Shown here one piece after another: positions 35,674 through 47,640 of a stretch of 64,000 nucleotides of DNA (position 1 is its first letter; the number at the start of each line of letters is the position of its first letter). Source of the DNA: Cryptomeria japonica. Its lineage: Eukaryota > Streptophyta > Pinopsida > Cupressales > Cupressaceae. The notes beneath the pieces are model-generated. The model saw only the letters and a list, made by a program, of their open reading frames with translations, ran no database searches and was not told the origin of the DNA. Made by a program: the position numbers and the translations under genes. Where the stretch lies: assembly GCF_030272615.1 (NCBI RefSeq), contig NC_081413.1, positions 604,376,709-604,440,708 on the forward strand, written 5' to 3'.

Positions 35674-37240
35674 CTGTTCAATTTGATTATTTCATTCAAT
35701 AAAATGTAAGTAAACAATTTTCTAAAACAGTTATCCTTGATAACAAGTCACAAATAGAAATTCTAGCAAATTAGAGAGAAAAAGTATAGAATCAATAAGA
35801 GTGGGTTCATGAGCTAACGGACAATAATTAAACTTTAAATTTTAAATGACGAGCAAACAGAAATTTCCTATTTTTCTATATAAAACAATTAAAATCCATA
35901 CATCATACAAATTATTTCTCTCTATGATTGTCAAAACAAAAAATATCTTTATTCTTTTAGATAATATTTCCCATTCAAAATTTAGTTGTTGGATCATAAA
36001 TATTAAGTTCTTCAAGACAATTTGATTTATAAAAGATTTTTCCATCTCAAAAATAAGTTGTCTGAATATTGAAGAATTGTATACGTTTAGAGTATCACAA
36101 ATAATCTAGTAAGAAGTCTAATCAATAGATATAACACAATATTGAAAACAAGAAGACGAGTAATAAAAAATCACATGAATATGACCTAATTATAGAAAAT
36201 TGAATGCTTAAAAAAATAACTTAAAACAGCATTTTAATATTAAAGGTATAACTTAAAACAGCATTTTAATATGAATATGACCTAATTATGAGAGCTCTAT
36301 TTATAGCATAAATAGGGCAATGGATGGTCAGGATTGAAAGTTTCAATCAAGGGCCAAGTTTGAAAGTTGGGGATCCATGTGCACAATTGGCACCAATGAA
36401 ATGGTGACAAATGTCAACACAGGATTGGGTTGAAAGAAGAGGTTGGAGGCATTAAAGGCCTGAGAAGACCTCATGGTTATCTAAAGGCTAAGGGTCAAGT
36501 CTAAATTAGGTTTACCCAATGGTTTAAGATTTAATCCAAGGATAAACCTTTGTGCAAATGATTAAGAGATAATCATGGTCAAAGCATTAATGGCCTGATG
36601 AGACCTTTGGGTTGGGTAAAGGTTGAGTCAAAACAAATGTTTTAACCATGTGGGAGAGTTTGAATTAACCATTAATGGTTATTGGAGACTTTGGGGATTA
36701 AGTGGTTGAAGGTTGGAAGCCTTCAATGGTTTTCAAAGACTTTAAGGGTTTTGGTGGTTGAAGGTTGAAAACCTTCAATGGTTATCCAAGACTTTGGGCC
36801 ATTTGAGAAGTGACCTCCCTTTGCTTAGGGATGTGACAAAGTTTAGAGGAGGGTTAGGTTAATTAGAATTGATTAGAAGATTCTAGAAGGGATTAGGAAG
36901 GGGTTTGGGATTTTGCAAGTGGATGGGGGATAATAAGATTTAATTGAATTAATTGATTTTCATTCAATTTGGTTATAATTTGGGGAAATTAAATAAATTA
37001 GATTTATTCAATTTAGGATAACTATTTAATTAAATTTGAATTTAATTAAAAGTGGCTAGGGGGATTTAATTGAATAAAATGATTTATTCATTAAATGGTA
37101 TAGTGAATTTTATTTAAATAAATTGAGTAATTTACTTAATAAAATAGAAGAATGTGGATAATTTAATTAAATTGGATTTAATTAAATAGGGAAATGAACA
37201 TAAAATAATCATTTAGGAATGTGGTCATTTTTATACGTCT
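35674..37240. repeat. AT-rich spacer, then LTR-like sequence with short direct repeats
   Basis: 35690-36300 is A/T-rich; the segment ATAACTTAAAACAGCATTTT is duplicated at 36218 and 36247. From 36340 to 36800, phrases TGGTTGAAGGTTG(A/G)AA..CCTTCAATGGTT recur in tandem (about 36700 and 36750). From 36930 to 37240 runs of AATTAAATTNAATT end in GGTCATTTTTATACGTCTACA. The texture is that of a gypsy LTR end, but I found no partner repeat. None of the missing laccase 5' exons is visible here. Confidence 0.4.
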
Positions 37241-37732
37241 ACACATACAATAAAAAAGATTACTCGTACGACAAATAATACTAAGCAATACGACATATCA
37301 CCAGTTGGTACGAAAGACTTTTCTAAACCATATGACAAGATAAATGCCTCGTACGATAGAGAACAGGATAAAGAAAAATGTGTTTGTTTGGTCAAATTTT
37401 GATCACTAAATTCTAATGTTTTGCTTATTGTTTCCAGTTTTAGATGTCTAATTTTTCAATATAGGGATGAATACACAGCAAACATGTGATATGTTAAGTG
37501 TTAAAGGGGGAATTTAATCAAATTGCTTAGTGAATTCAATTAACTTGGGAAGGGGGATTAATTAAATAAATGCTTATTTAATTAATTATTTTCAGACCAT
37601 TTTTAGATGTATACATTTTGCCCTCTTTGAAGCGAGGTGTGATGGCACGTTGATTCAAAGATTAATCTCATTTTGATGATGATATAATTATTTAATTAAT
37701 TATCTTCAGACAATTTTTAGATGTATACAAGA
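37241..37732. other. Spacer with repeated ATTTTTAGATGTATACA
   Basis: TAATTAATTATNTTCAGAC.ATTTTTAGATGTATACA occurs at about 37573-37616 and again at 37683-37729, echoing 37225-37240. The second copy ends exactly where family X copy 2 begins, so it may mark the insertion or truncation point. Confidence 0.45.
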
Positions 37733-38880
37733 GGATCGTTATCCCACCATCTATGGCTATCACTTCCCCTTTTTGAACCACATTAGGCACCATGTCAAGA
37801 TAAATATATCATTCTTTATGTTCTTTTCTCTCAGTGCATGTATTCGAAATGGGACGAATCCGCCCTTACATCAAGGTTTAATTTACCTAATGTATAAGTA
37901 TTTCGTTGATAATACCCCCACCGCTAGTTGTATTGCCTCGGCATCTGGTAGTGAGGGGAGCTGTAAGAAAACTCCCAAAAATAATCCCAGCTTAATCTTT
38001 GAGAACCCTAAGGAGACGTATATCCTCTCAGGACCTGGTAAAAGCATGGGAAAATGCCCTATTATGACCTTCGAAAACAATTCCTTTGAGCTACCCTTGT
38101 TGGATTTAACCATAGACAAAAGGAAATGTGAAACTCCTAAAAAACATCCCGAGGAAAGATAATAGGTCTGGTAGTCAGTTTGTTGGAAAGAGCTTGACAA
38201 TTGACCTAGAGATTCACAACTCGGAAGAGGAAGAGGTGAAAGGAACAGAGCAAGAAAAAATTGAGAGTAGCTCGAGGAAAAGAAGATCAGCTAGGCTTTG
38301 CACCAAGGAAAGGAAGCAACCTACCAATACTAAGACAAATTTGTATGAAATTTATGACATTGAAGATGAGTATGACTCTCAAGATAACTTTGAGGATGAG
38401 GATGTCAATGTGGATGAGGAGGAACAAACTGAAAGCCCTGATGAGAACATGGATGGCGGACATGAGATTGAGGAAGAAAACAACAAATTAGAAAGTGAAC
38501 AGGAGTCTCCTTTCAAAGAGCACAATAGCCTAGTCTCCTCTGAAGATATGGAAATGGTTCGCTGTTTGCCTCTGGGACTAACCTAGGAAGATAAAAACAC
38601 TATTGAGGAGCAAGTGAATGATATGAAGGAGAAAATTGCTAGGATGGAAAATAATTATGAAGAACAAGATACTAAGATGAAACTTTTGTGTGACACCTTC
38701 AATTCTCTCTACAATATCACATATTGGATTATGAATAATGTGGTCCTGGGTACGGTTTCTAGTAAAGGTAGACTTAAGAAAATTAGGAAGGAGAAGGGCA
38801 AGCAGGGTATAAGAGAGATGATAGAGGAGAACGAAGATGGTTAGCAGGAGGCATGGATGCAGAATGTCGGCAAGCTCAAG
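37733..38880 (+). pseudogene. Family X copy 2 (5'-truncated)
   Basis: Begins in mid-protein: EDRYPTIYGYHFPFLNHIRH (37733 onward), then a frameshift into FFMFFSLSACIRNGTNPPLHQGLIYLMYKYF (37773-38162). It continues after another shift as 38128-38586, which is rich in Asp/Glu (DEDVNVDEEEQTE) with a basic motif RKRRSARLCTKERKQ. After a TAG at 38584 a coiled-coil-like stretch follows (VNDMKEKIARMENNYEEQD, 38608-38844). The architecture, shared with copy 3, is: a globular part with LNH and PLHQGL motifs, an acidic region with a basic R-R-x-A-R patch, and a C-terminal coiled coil. At least three disablements. Function unknown; the acidic and basic segments would suit nucleic-acid or chromatin contact, which is speculation. 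Confidence 0.55.
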
Positions 38881-39300
38881 AAAGAATGGAATATGATAAA
38901 GAAGAAGTAATGGTCTTCTAGTTTTTTTTTCTATTTTTATCTTTTGGTTGTGTTTTTCTTTAGACAGTTACTGGGGGCTTGCATGCCCAATTTGATAGAA
39001 TTTATGTTAATTAATTTTACTAAGACTGACTCGGGTTTGGTTGATATGGATAATGTTGGAAACAACGTTATTAGTATAGCTTTTGTTTATAGGTATTATG
39101 ATACTTATGCTATTAACATTGGGTATGATACTAGCATCCGTAGGAATAGTTTGAGGGGTAGGAAAATTTTTGATCAGTTCTTATTAGTATTGGTTCCTTT
39201 TTGCTAGCTATTTTATAGTTGGTGTTTGGTTTGTGATGTAACTCTTCTTCTCTTTTAGTTAGGATCATCTCCCTGGTAATCTAATAAAAAACAATCAATA
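38881..39300 (+). other. 3' tail of family X copy 2
   Basis: T-rich, GT-rich noncoding tail ending GGTAATCTAATAAAAAAC near 39278-39295, resembling a transcript or LINE-type 3' end. Copy 4 has a similar tail ending TGGTTTAATCTAATCAAAA near 40861-40879. This shared tail suggests RNA-mediated spread. Confidence 0.4.
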
Positions 39301-40254
39301 TTATTAACTAAAAAACATTTAATGTTACTTTTCATAATTATATATTCTAATGATCATATGAAATGATTCCACAGACTTAAGAAATAAAATAGAATGAAAT
39401 ATATTAATCTCTTCTTTTACTCCCAACATAACCAATTAAAAAATCAATTTATTTTATTTTATTTTCTTCCCACTTGTTGATGGCTTTATGCAATGTGATG
39501 ACCTTCAACTTCATTTTGTTTTATTTTATTACAAAGAAAGGGAAGAATACTAATAATAAGCAAATAATTGATGGAGAAAAATAAAAATAATATATAGTCA
39601 CTAGTAAAAAAATTTATTGCATCCATGGGAAAGTAAAAGAGCAATAAATAATACGAAAAATCAAACACTCAATAGCTTTGCGATGGGTTACCAAAATAAA
39701 TTTAATTGAAACTCATGAATTCGGTGTACTAGGAATCATTCAAAATGTTTTTCACTTCTTTGTAGGAGAATTGAATATAATTGGGCATATGAATTCTAAT
39801 GTGGAACCTAATGGTTGACATAATAGAATTTAAAGAAAGTTACATTTAAAATCTAGTTCAATAAATTTTTTTGGGCAGCCAACCATGTTAAATTTTGTTG
39901 AATAGATTGTAAATTATTTTAGGCATTATGCTTTGAATTTGCATGTATTTTATCTATTATAAGAAGAAATATAAATATTTGGATTTTATTATAATTAGTA
40001 TTTGTGTAGTATAGAATTTTAAATTCATAAACTATTCATCAAATCTTTTTAGAATTATAATACATACTTATAGACAAAGTGAATGGTAGAATAAGTTAAG
40101 AAAGAATATCTTTCAAGGAGAATTTTATTTGAGAGTAGTTGGAAATGGAAGTAGAAGAAATCCTACAATTTTTTTTTCTATATGAGAAATGTTTACTCTA
40201 AAGATAATGATCAAAAAACTAGAAACATGACAACTACCAACATTTGAATTAGTA
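39301..40254. other. AT-rich spacer
   Basis: No gene or element terminus recognised. Confidence 0.6.
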
Positions 40255-40900
40255 AATTGAAAGGGCTGGAAGAGGAATTGAAGGGGCTCTATGAAAAGAT
40301 AGACCAAAAGGATGATAGAAGGGACATGATGAGGCAATTGAGGTTTTGCAGGACAACTAGGTGACCCTCAAAAGGAAGATGGAGGATATGATAGCCAAGA
40401 ATAACGAAATATCAAAGAACTTTGTGGTTCTCCAGGACATTCAGAATGAAATCAATAAAAAGAAGACTAAAAAGAAACACCACTTGGATTCATCCCCTAC
40501 TACTAAAATGGAACTACAAATGTCAAGTGTGAAAGCTACACCGAATTCCCTTGTTATTTCTTTAGGTAAAGGTTAAAACATGAGGTTCTTCTTTGAAAAA
40601 TTGAAAGCAGTTAGTCAAGATTGGGAAATTAAGAAGGACCCTATTAGTTAGACCATTGGTTTGTGTCTTTGATGAGGGTTTAACTGTTTAGTTTTCATTC
40701 TTTTTGTCTAGTCTTGTCTTCTAGTTTTGTGGTGTTTAATTCTGGGTGTCAACTAGGGTTTGTTCTTTTTCTTAGTTGGCTCCCTTGTTTGGGGCTCTCA
40801 CTCTTCATGAGATCCATAGTTTCTTCACTTTAGTGGCCATGTAATGGTTTTGGTCTCTCTTGGTTTAATCTAATCAAAATATTTGAATTATTAAAAGGTA
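40255..40900 (+). pseudogene. Family X copy 4 (C-terminal coiled coil and tail only)
   Basis: Reads LKGLEEELKGLYEKIDQKDD, then a one-base shift and a TAG, then TLKRKMEDMIAKNNEISKNF and a Lys/Ser-rich end (to 40575). The heptad-like spacing and position before a GT-rich tail (40600-40900) match the C-terminus of copies 2 and 3. No N-terminal part is present. Assignment to family X rests on layout and composition rather than on a long alignment, so it is less sure than the other three. Confidence 0.35.
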
Positions 40901-43879
40901 TACATTTGTAAAAAGCATTAGTCAGGATACCATTCAAGGGATTCATGATACTTAGTGAGATGCAATGAAGTTATTAAATAATGATAAACAAAAGTTATAA
41001 AGAAGCACTTATCATTCTTATTAATTATCATACATATTTATAATCCTTCACTCAGTATAGAAATTGATTGTGCTATTTGGTCCACCTCAAACAAGAAAGG
41101 CATTAATTGGAAATTATGTAGAGACAAGTAGGTGTAAAATGCTAATTTTAACATATCTAATCCATCCATTGACAACATGGGGCATGATGACTCAAGGGAC
41201 TTTATGAAGTACATTTTGATGAAATGAATTCCATAATTAGGCAACACAAAGAAGGAAAATGTTAAAAGGAATATAAATGTGAAAAGTCCATTATTATTAT
41301 TAGAGAAGAGTTCTATATACATTACCAAGTCACATTTTCTCCACCATCTTAAGTCTATAAAATTTTATTCACCATTTGGTTCCATCCTTTGAAGCACTAT
41401 ATTTTGAGCCTTCAAGATTAATTTGACTTGTAGCAATTTCCATAGTTGGTCCAGGGCATGGGTACAATGTAAAATATAACTTTTAAAATGTTAAATTTTA
41501 TGGGAGGGGTACATGAAAGCTCTGAATTTTTAATTATTTTTGTGGCATATTATATGTAAGTGTCAGTAATAATTGAGATGATGTTCAAGAATCAGGTATT
41601 GGGTAGTATGGATGATCTTCTCAGAAATTACAATTTTTTTAATCCTTCTACCCAAAGAATTTGACAAATAGAATGAAGAAATTTCAAAACTCCCTATAAT
41701 ATTAATGGATGATGATGATGAATATCAAGATGACAAAGAGGTGGCAATAAGGACTCTAAATTTCTTACTGAATTGGACAAACACAATGGAGAACATAGCC
41801 CCCTACTAGATTTCAAACTACATTCGCTAGGAAGGCTTGAAGCACCGTATTCATGTAGATGAGGTGGATAGAGAGAGCCCTATAGACGAGTACAAGATGG
41901 ACCTTGAAGATGAAGATTAGATGATAGAGAGTATTTTTGGTTTCTATTTCACTAAGTAGTCTATTAACATATGATCGAATATCTTAGAAACGTATATTTT
42001 CTAGTATAGTAGGTATTATCTGACAACAAAGAAAAGCCTTTTTTATTTTATTAAATGTATTAAATTATAATCATAAAGTTGTTAAAGCCTTGAGATAATA
42101 ATAACTATGCTTGATAATTGGGATAAACACTCTATTTCCCTTTCAATTTTATACTTACTATAATTTGAATATTTCCTATAATGAATGGGACTGACACTTA
42201 CAAGTAGTTTATCTATAAAAATAATAATAATAATTGACATGATAAGAGAATTTACTACATTATTAGGCCCTTATTATGTGTTTCAATTTATATATGTAAA
42301 TATTTTAATATATGGGATACAAAGGACTAATTTTAAAGTATGTCAAATATGTAAATCCAAAATGTTCTATTTTATAGGTAGAGGTGAGTGTGAAGGTTTC
42401 ATATATGAAATTTGGGATATTATCACAAGAAGAGAAAGTAATGCTTGAAGATATGTTGTAGGAAGATTAAGCATTATAGAGTTGTGAGAATTATGAAGTT
42501 ATTTTGTTTATGTTATAGCTACTCAAAAGCTAGTGTAAGAAATTATATCATATTGAATTTTTTCATAAATGAAACAAAATAAAAAGAGTATAATTGAATT
42601 ACTTCCCACAAAAGTAACACAAGTGCATATGAAAATAAAATAGAATTATGAGAGCTCACAATAGAATAAATGAATAAAAAGATGTAGGAGTAGATATATA
42701 TAGGAGAGAAGAGAGGGAAGACTAACCAATGATAAAACTAACTCCAACTACAAAAAATGGGTAGCAATTAAACTCATTAAAGTATGTCATCTAGCCTTAT
42801 TATTTCAGTTGTTATAAATTAGAAAGATAAAGTCAATATGTGAGAAATTAATTAATATCCAATTAAAGAAAGCAAAAATCCTATATTTACACCCCTTTTA
42901 AGCACAAATTAGGTGGGTGAAAAGATAGGTCTCCAGAAATGAGGCTTGATGATTTACCCATGTAAAAATAAATCCCCCTAAACAAAACAACCCCCAAAAG
43001 AAGAGATATGGAATCCCACGAAAATAGAGAGGTAAAATAACCCCTAAATTAGAATGAGAAATGAAGGAATAAGTAGCCCTGAAAAAAGGAGTAGACTCCT
43101 ACACCCTTTAAAATACTCATAAATAATTAAAATTATTTTTTGTCATGGGTTTGGTAAAAATATCAATAATATAATCAGAATATTGATAATATTAAAGATT
43201 AATTACCTATCTATAAATAAGCTAATGAATGTACTATATTTGAACCCTTATATACATGGTACATTAATGATAAACTATATTTTATAAAATCTATATGGAA
43301 CTTTGGTTGCAACAAAATATGAATCATTGTCATATGAGCTAGATACCAAACTTTTGTTAGAATTTTTGGAAGCTAAATGGCTTTAATGGTGGCATTAATA
43401 ACCACTAATACTCAAGAATAATAGAAAATAGAATAATAAAAAACCACTTCTTGCATGATCAATAAAGAGGACCTAAAGAAATTCAAATACTAACTAAGAT
43501 TATAAGTATCACCTACCAAATTTAGACCTATACACCCCACCAAGTCAATACCAATTCATGTTGTGTAATCAATTAAACTATGAGTACCCTAAATATAGTT
43601 ATTTTCATTACCACAAAGGATGAGTAATAACTTATTATGAGAAATATGTCAACAACATATAAAATAAAAAATAGGATAGAATCATCTTTCTATATAATTA
43701 AATGCTTTTAGATGCAAATTGCAATGAGAAAACTTGATTGCAAGAAGGAATGAATCCATCCAAGCATAGTAAGCCTAAGTGGTTTTTTTTTTTCTATAGA
43801 TAGATTTTTTGAGTTTACAAAATATGAAAAAACCTATAGAAAAACATATGGCTTATACGAATCCAAAAAAGGTTCCTGG
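40901..43879. other. AT-rich spacer
   Basis: Short scattered frames only. 41700-41940 holds an Asp/Glu-rich, protein-like run (for example VDEVDRESPIDEY, across stops), and 42890-43120 is C/A-rich. No family recognised. Confidence 0.5.
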
Positions 43880-45560
43880 TTAGGCTTGAACAGATTCAAA
43901 GAAATTTCCTATGGTCAAGAACAAAAGTTAGAAGAGGCTGCATTTAGTCTCATGGGATCAATTTTGTTTACCTAAGAATATGGGAGGCATGGCTATTTGA
44001 AAGATGAAGGAGTTTAATTCATCTCTTCTGATGAAATAACTTTGGAGGAGTTAGAAAGAAGATAATGATTGGACCAAAATCATACATGGTAAATATTTAA
44101 ATGGGTACTCACATACTCGAGATATACTGGTTGATTAGAGACCTATGGCCTCTTTCTCTATCCATTGGAAGTTGATCTCAGGTACCAAGTCTTTCTTTCT
44201 CAAGGTCTTCGGTGGTCTTTGGGAAATGGAAGAAAATTTTTGCTTTGGGATGATTGGTGGTATGGTGATGCTCTACAAGTAGATGATCCTATGATTGATC
44301 ATTTTCAGGAGGCTTGTACTAGACAATTTAGTGGATGGGTAGCAGATTACATTCACAACCATAAGTGGGTAGACCTGACTGTGGTGGATCCTTCTCTATG
44401 GATTCTTCAAGACTAGCTGATCTTTGTACATATTCCTCTATCTAGGCTGGAGGATCACTTAACCTGGTCTCAGTCTTCAGATGGTAATTTCTCTGTTTCT
44501 TCAACGTTTAGGCTACAAACCATAGCTCTTTTACCCAAGCCTTTCTGGGGGCTAGTTTGGAATCACAAGATCATGTTCTAGAAATCAACATCTTCTTTTA
44601 GCTACTCATTCATAAGTCCCAACCATTGATAATCTTTGTAAAAGAGGTATGGCTATTCCCAATTGTTGTTATCTTTGCTTGAATGATGCAGATGACTATT
44701 TTCATAACTTGTTTATTTGTGTCTTTTCTTGGGAGGTTTGGGCTTTGTTTTAGAATTTGTGGTCTTTGGATTGGCTTTTCCACAATTCTTTTATCGAATA
44801 TTGGACTCAATGAGCTTCTCCCTCCACTAATCAATCTCTTGCCTACATTTGGAACCTCATGCTTCCTCATATTGCGTGGGGCCTTTGGAAAGAACGAAAC
44901 AATTGGATTTTTAGGGATAAAGCTTGTTGTGCTAATGTTATTGCTAATAAAATTCATTTGGCCATAAGAGAAAACTTTCAAGTTATCTGTGATCATGTTA
45001 AAGTTGATGATTCCCTCTCTCCCTCGAAGGCTGATCTAGAAATTGCTTATAGATGGAAGCTTATTTGGGATATCTCCAAGCCATTGTTTAAGTTTAAATG
45101 CTCCAAAGAGGGGATTAAGTGGTTTCATCCTCCCTTGGCATGGGTTAAAATCAATACAGATGGGGTGGCGAAGGGGAATCTCAGACTTGGAGGATGTGGG
45201 GGAGTGGTGTGTGATAACAATGATAGGTTTGTCTTGGTAATGGCCCTCCCTTTGGGTACCCAGACATACCACTTTGCTAAGGCTTTTGTAGCCTATCTCG
45301 GGATCAAATTGGCTAAAGAGAAAGGATTGAGAAGGGTTTGGTTGGAATGTGACTCCCTAAGCATTATTAATTGTTTAATGGGTTCCTCCCCCCCTAGTTG
45401 GTTGATCAAACATATTATTGAAGATTACATTATACTTCTTAGGGACTTTGATGAGTTTAAAATTTCATATGTGTACCATGAAAGTAATAAGGTGGTAGAT
45501 AATTTAGCCAACATCGGGGTTGATTTACCAAGTAGAAAAGTCTGGAACATTTATGACTAG
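43880..45560 (+). pseudogene. LINE (non-LTR retrotransposon) ORF2, 3' part
   Basis: Frames from about 43890 give the segment downstream of RT in plant LINEs (IQRNFLWS...EAWLFERMKEFNSSLLMK). A zinc-finger-like part follows near 44640-44740 (CCYLCLNDADDYFHNLFICVF). The open stretch 44859-45560 (233 codons) begins IAWGLWKERNNWIFRDK and holds an RNase H domain: INTDGVAKGN, LECDSLSIINCL, ESNKVVDNLAN. Three catalytic Asp are visible. The Glu expected in the AE..A motif after the second strand reads AKAFVAYLG, so one catalytic residue seems lost. The RT core is absent upstream; the sequence is 5'-truncated as LINE copies usually are. The ORF ends at TAG 45558-45560. Confidence 0.85.
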
Positions 45561-45747
45561 ATCCCACTGGATCTCCACATCCTTATAAAAAATGATTCTG
45601 ATGCATGCGAAGTGTAAGGGGTTCTTGAAAATGATAGAGAATAACAAGATTATTGGTGTCCTAGGTAGGGCATCATCTATGAGGGGAAAGCCGAACTTTC
45701 TGGGAGCTTTATTAATCCTTATCATCTAGTCTAGCTTGAACTTGGTT

Positions 45748-47220
45748 ATGTTGCAGCCTACTATGATTAGGGTTTTTTGTAGGATGTGGGGAGATAGGAA
45801 CTATCTGGAACCTGAGGTTTATGAAAAATAGTGAGGTAAGGTTTTTGTTTGGGATGAGCTCTCAGTGGGAGGCTTGATTGGCTATATTGAGACTCTACAT
45901 GGTACAGATGCCCTTCTCACTAAGGCATTTATTCAAGGGTGGAATGATGGTGTGATTAGTGTCTATGGAATCAATCTGGAGGTTAACAAGGAGCTCGTGG
46001 CTAAGGTTTCCAACACCTTGATTGAGAGAACCAAATTCTATAGAGATAAGAAATGTGTGATCGACACTATGTATACTTTTTTTGCTTCCAAAAGAGAGGG
46101 AGAAAGTGAGGAAGAATACTCATGGTGGGTGGGATATAACTTAGCTCCCCAAACCATGAAAGTGATTGTAGAGGTCATCATGCAATACCTCACCCTTGAC
46201 GGTAAATTCTACAGCTTATTTAGCTATCATTTAATCATTCTGAATCATTTCAATCATAAGAAGTGCATTTCTTTGCCCTTTTATTTGTCCTCATATTTAA
46301 ATCACAGCATTAGATCTCATGAGAAAAGGGCTTCCTCCCTTTTTCTCTATGAGGGCTTAATATTGTTGATTAAGGAGCATGCGAAATCTCTGCATGTTGA
46401 GAAGAACCCTAGGGCTAAAAATGGTATTGAATTTCAGAATATCATTCATGTTCATTATGGGGACACCTCTTCTTATGAGGAGGTGGATTTTGATGGAGAC
46501 AAGGTCTTCCATATTTTTGAGAAACGGGACCCATTGTCATCTATTTCTAAAAACCCTGGAAAAGGTACTATTTTATCTGATGAGGATGATGAACCTGAAT
46601 ATGTTCTTAATTTGGTAGACCCTAAAATTGATGTGAAGGGAAAAAGGGTGACTAGGGCTTCATTGTCAAGTGCTAAGGGTAAATCCAAAATCTTTGGGCC
46701 CTTGGTGGTCATTGTCACTAAGCGAATGAAGGCCTCTCAGATTGACTTTGATGGGCCTGCAGAGGTTCAGAGTATTAATAATTTTACACCTACTAAAGCT
46801 TGCAGGGATATCCCTAAGGATATGGGTTCCTTGGTCCCTCAAAACTTGATTTCTAATATCAGTCTGAGGAATTTATAGGATAAAAAAATGCCCTATTCTC
46901 TTGGATCTTTTAGGAGATCAATATTCTTAAGGAGAAGGCTAATCCACCTACTGGGGACTTGAACAATATTCTTGCTAATACGAGGTCCCTGGCTAATGGT
47001 ATAAAAGACCTTAAGAAGGATCATGAAGAGCGAATTAAGGCCCTGGGAGATGATTATCACAAGCTTAAGTAGAGTTTGAGTGACGTAGTGGCGGTGAGTA
47101 AGGCGGCCATGGACAAATGGACAATACCAATATGGGTCTTTGTAGACTTAATGGGAAGGCCAAACTTCTTCATGCTATGTCTCAAAGCAATTCCTCATCT
47201 GGTAGCATGAAGTTGCTCAA
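45748..47220 (+). pseudogene. Family X copy 3 (longest copy)
   Basis: From ATG at 45748 the frame runs MLQPTMIRVFCRMWGDRNYL, meets TAG-TGA at about 45829-45834, then stays open to 46878 (337 codons from 45865). Central residues include YLTLDGKFYSLFSYHLIILN, aligned without gaps to copies 1 and 2. An acidic run (LSDEDDEPEYVLNL) and a basic patch (KGKRVTRASLSSAKGK) follow. After a stop and a shift, a coiled-coil-like C-terminus reads IKDLKKDHEERIKALGDDYH (near 47000-47070), ending in a serine-rich tail that runs into a microsatellite. Roughly 450-480 residues when complete. It starts 188 bp after the LINE stop, but the other copies have no LINE next to them. Family unknown. Confidence 0.55.
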
Positions 47221-47225
47221 GAAGG

Positions 47226-47640
47226 CTAAGGTAGTATATGTATATGTATATGAATATGTATATGTATATGTATATGTAGATGTATATGTATATGTATGTG
47301 TATGTGTATGTGTATATGTATTAATATATATATGCATATGTATATGTATAAGTATACATATATGTATATATGTATATGTATATATATATATATGTATATG
47401 TATATGCATTTGTATATGTATATGTATATGCATATGTATATGTATATGTATACATACATGCATGCATACATACATACATACATACATACATACATCCATA
47501 CACACATATATATGTATATTTATATTTATATATGTGTGTGTATGTATATACATATATGTATACATATATACACATATATAAATATATACATATATGTACA
47601 CACATATATGTATATGTATATATGTAGAGAGAGAGGAGAT
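47226..47640. repeat. Long (TATG/TACA)-type microsatellite
   Basis: About 400 bp of TATATG, TACATA and CATA units, with a pure (CATA)n run near 47458-47495 and GAGAGAGA at the right end. Many open frames cross it in all phases because the repeat lacks stops; none is a gene. Confidence 0.95.

Noticed and set aside
34430-36300. Search for the missing laccase exons next to the two preserved ones
   Set aside because: No HCH copper motif on the left and no first-domain HWHG or HAH-type motif on the right could be found; the gene is recorded as truncated.
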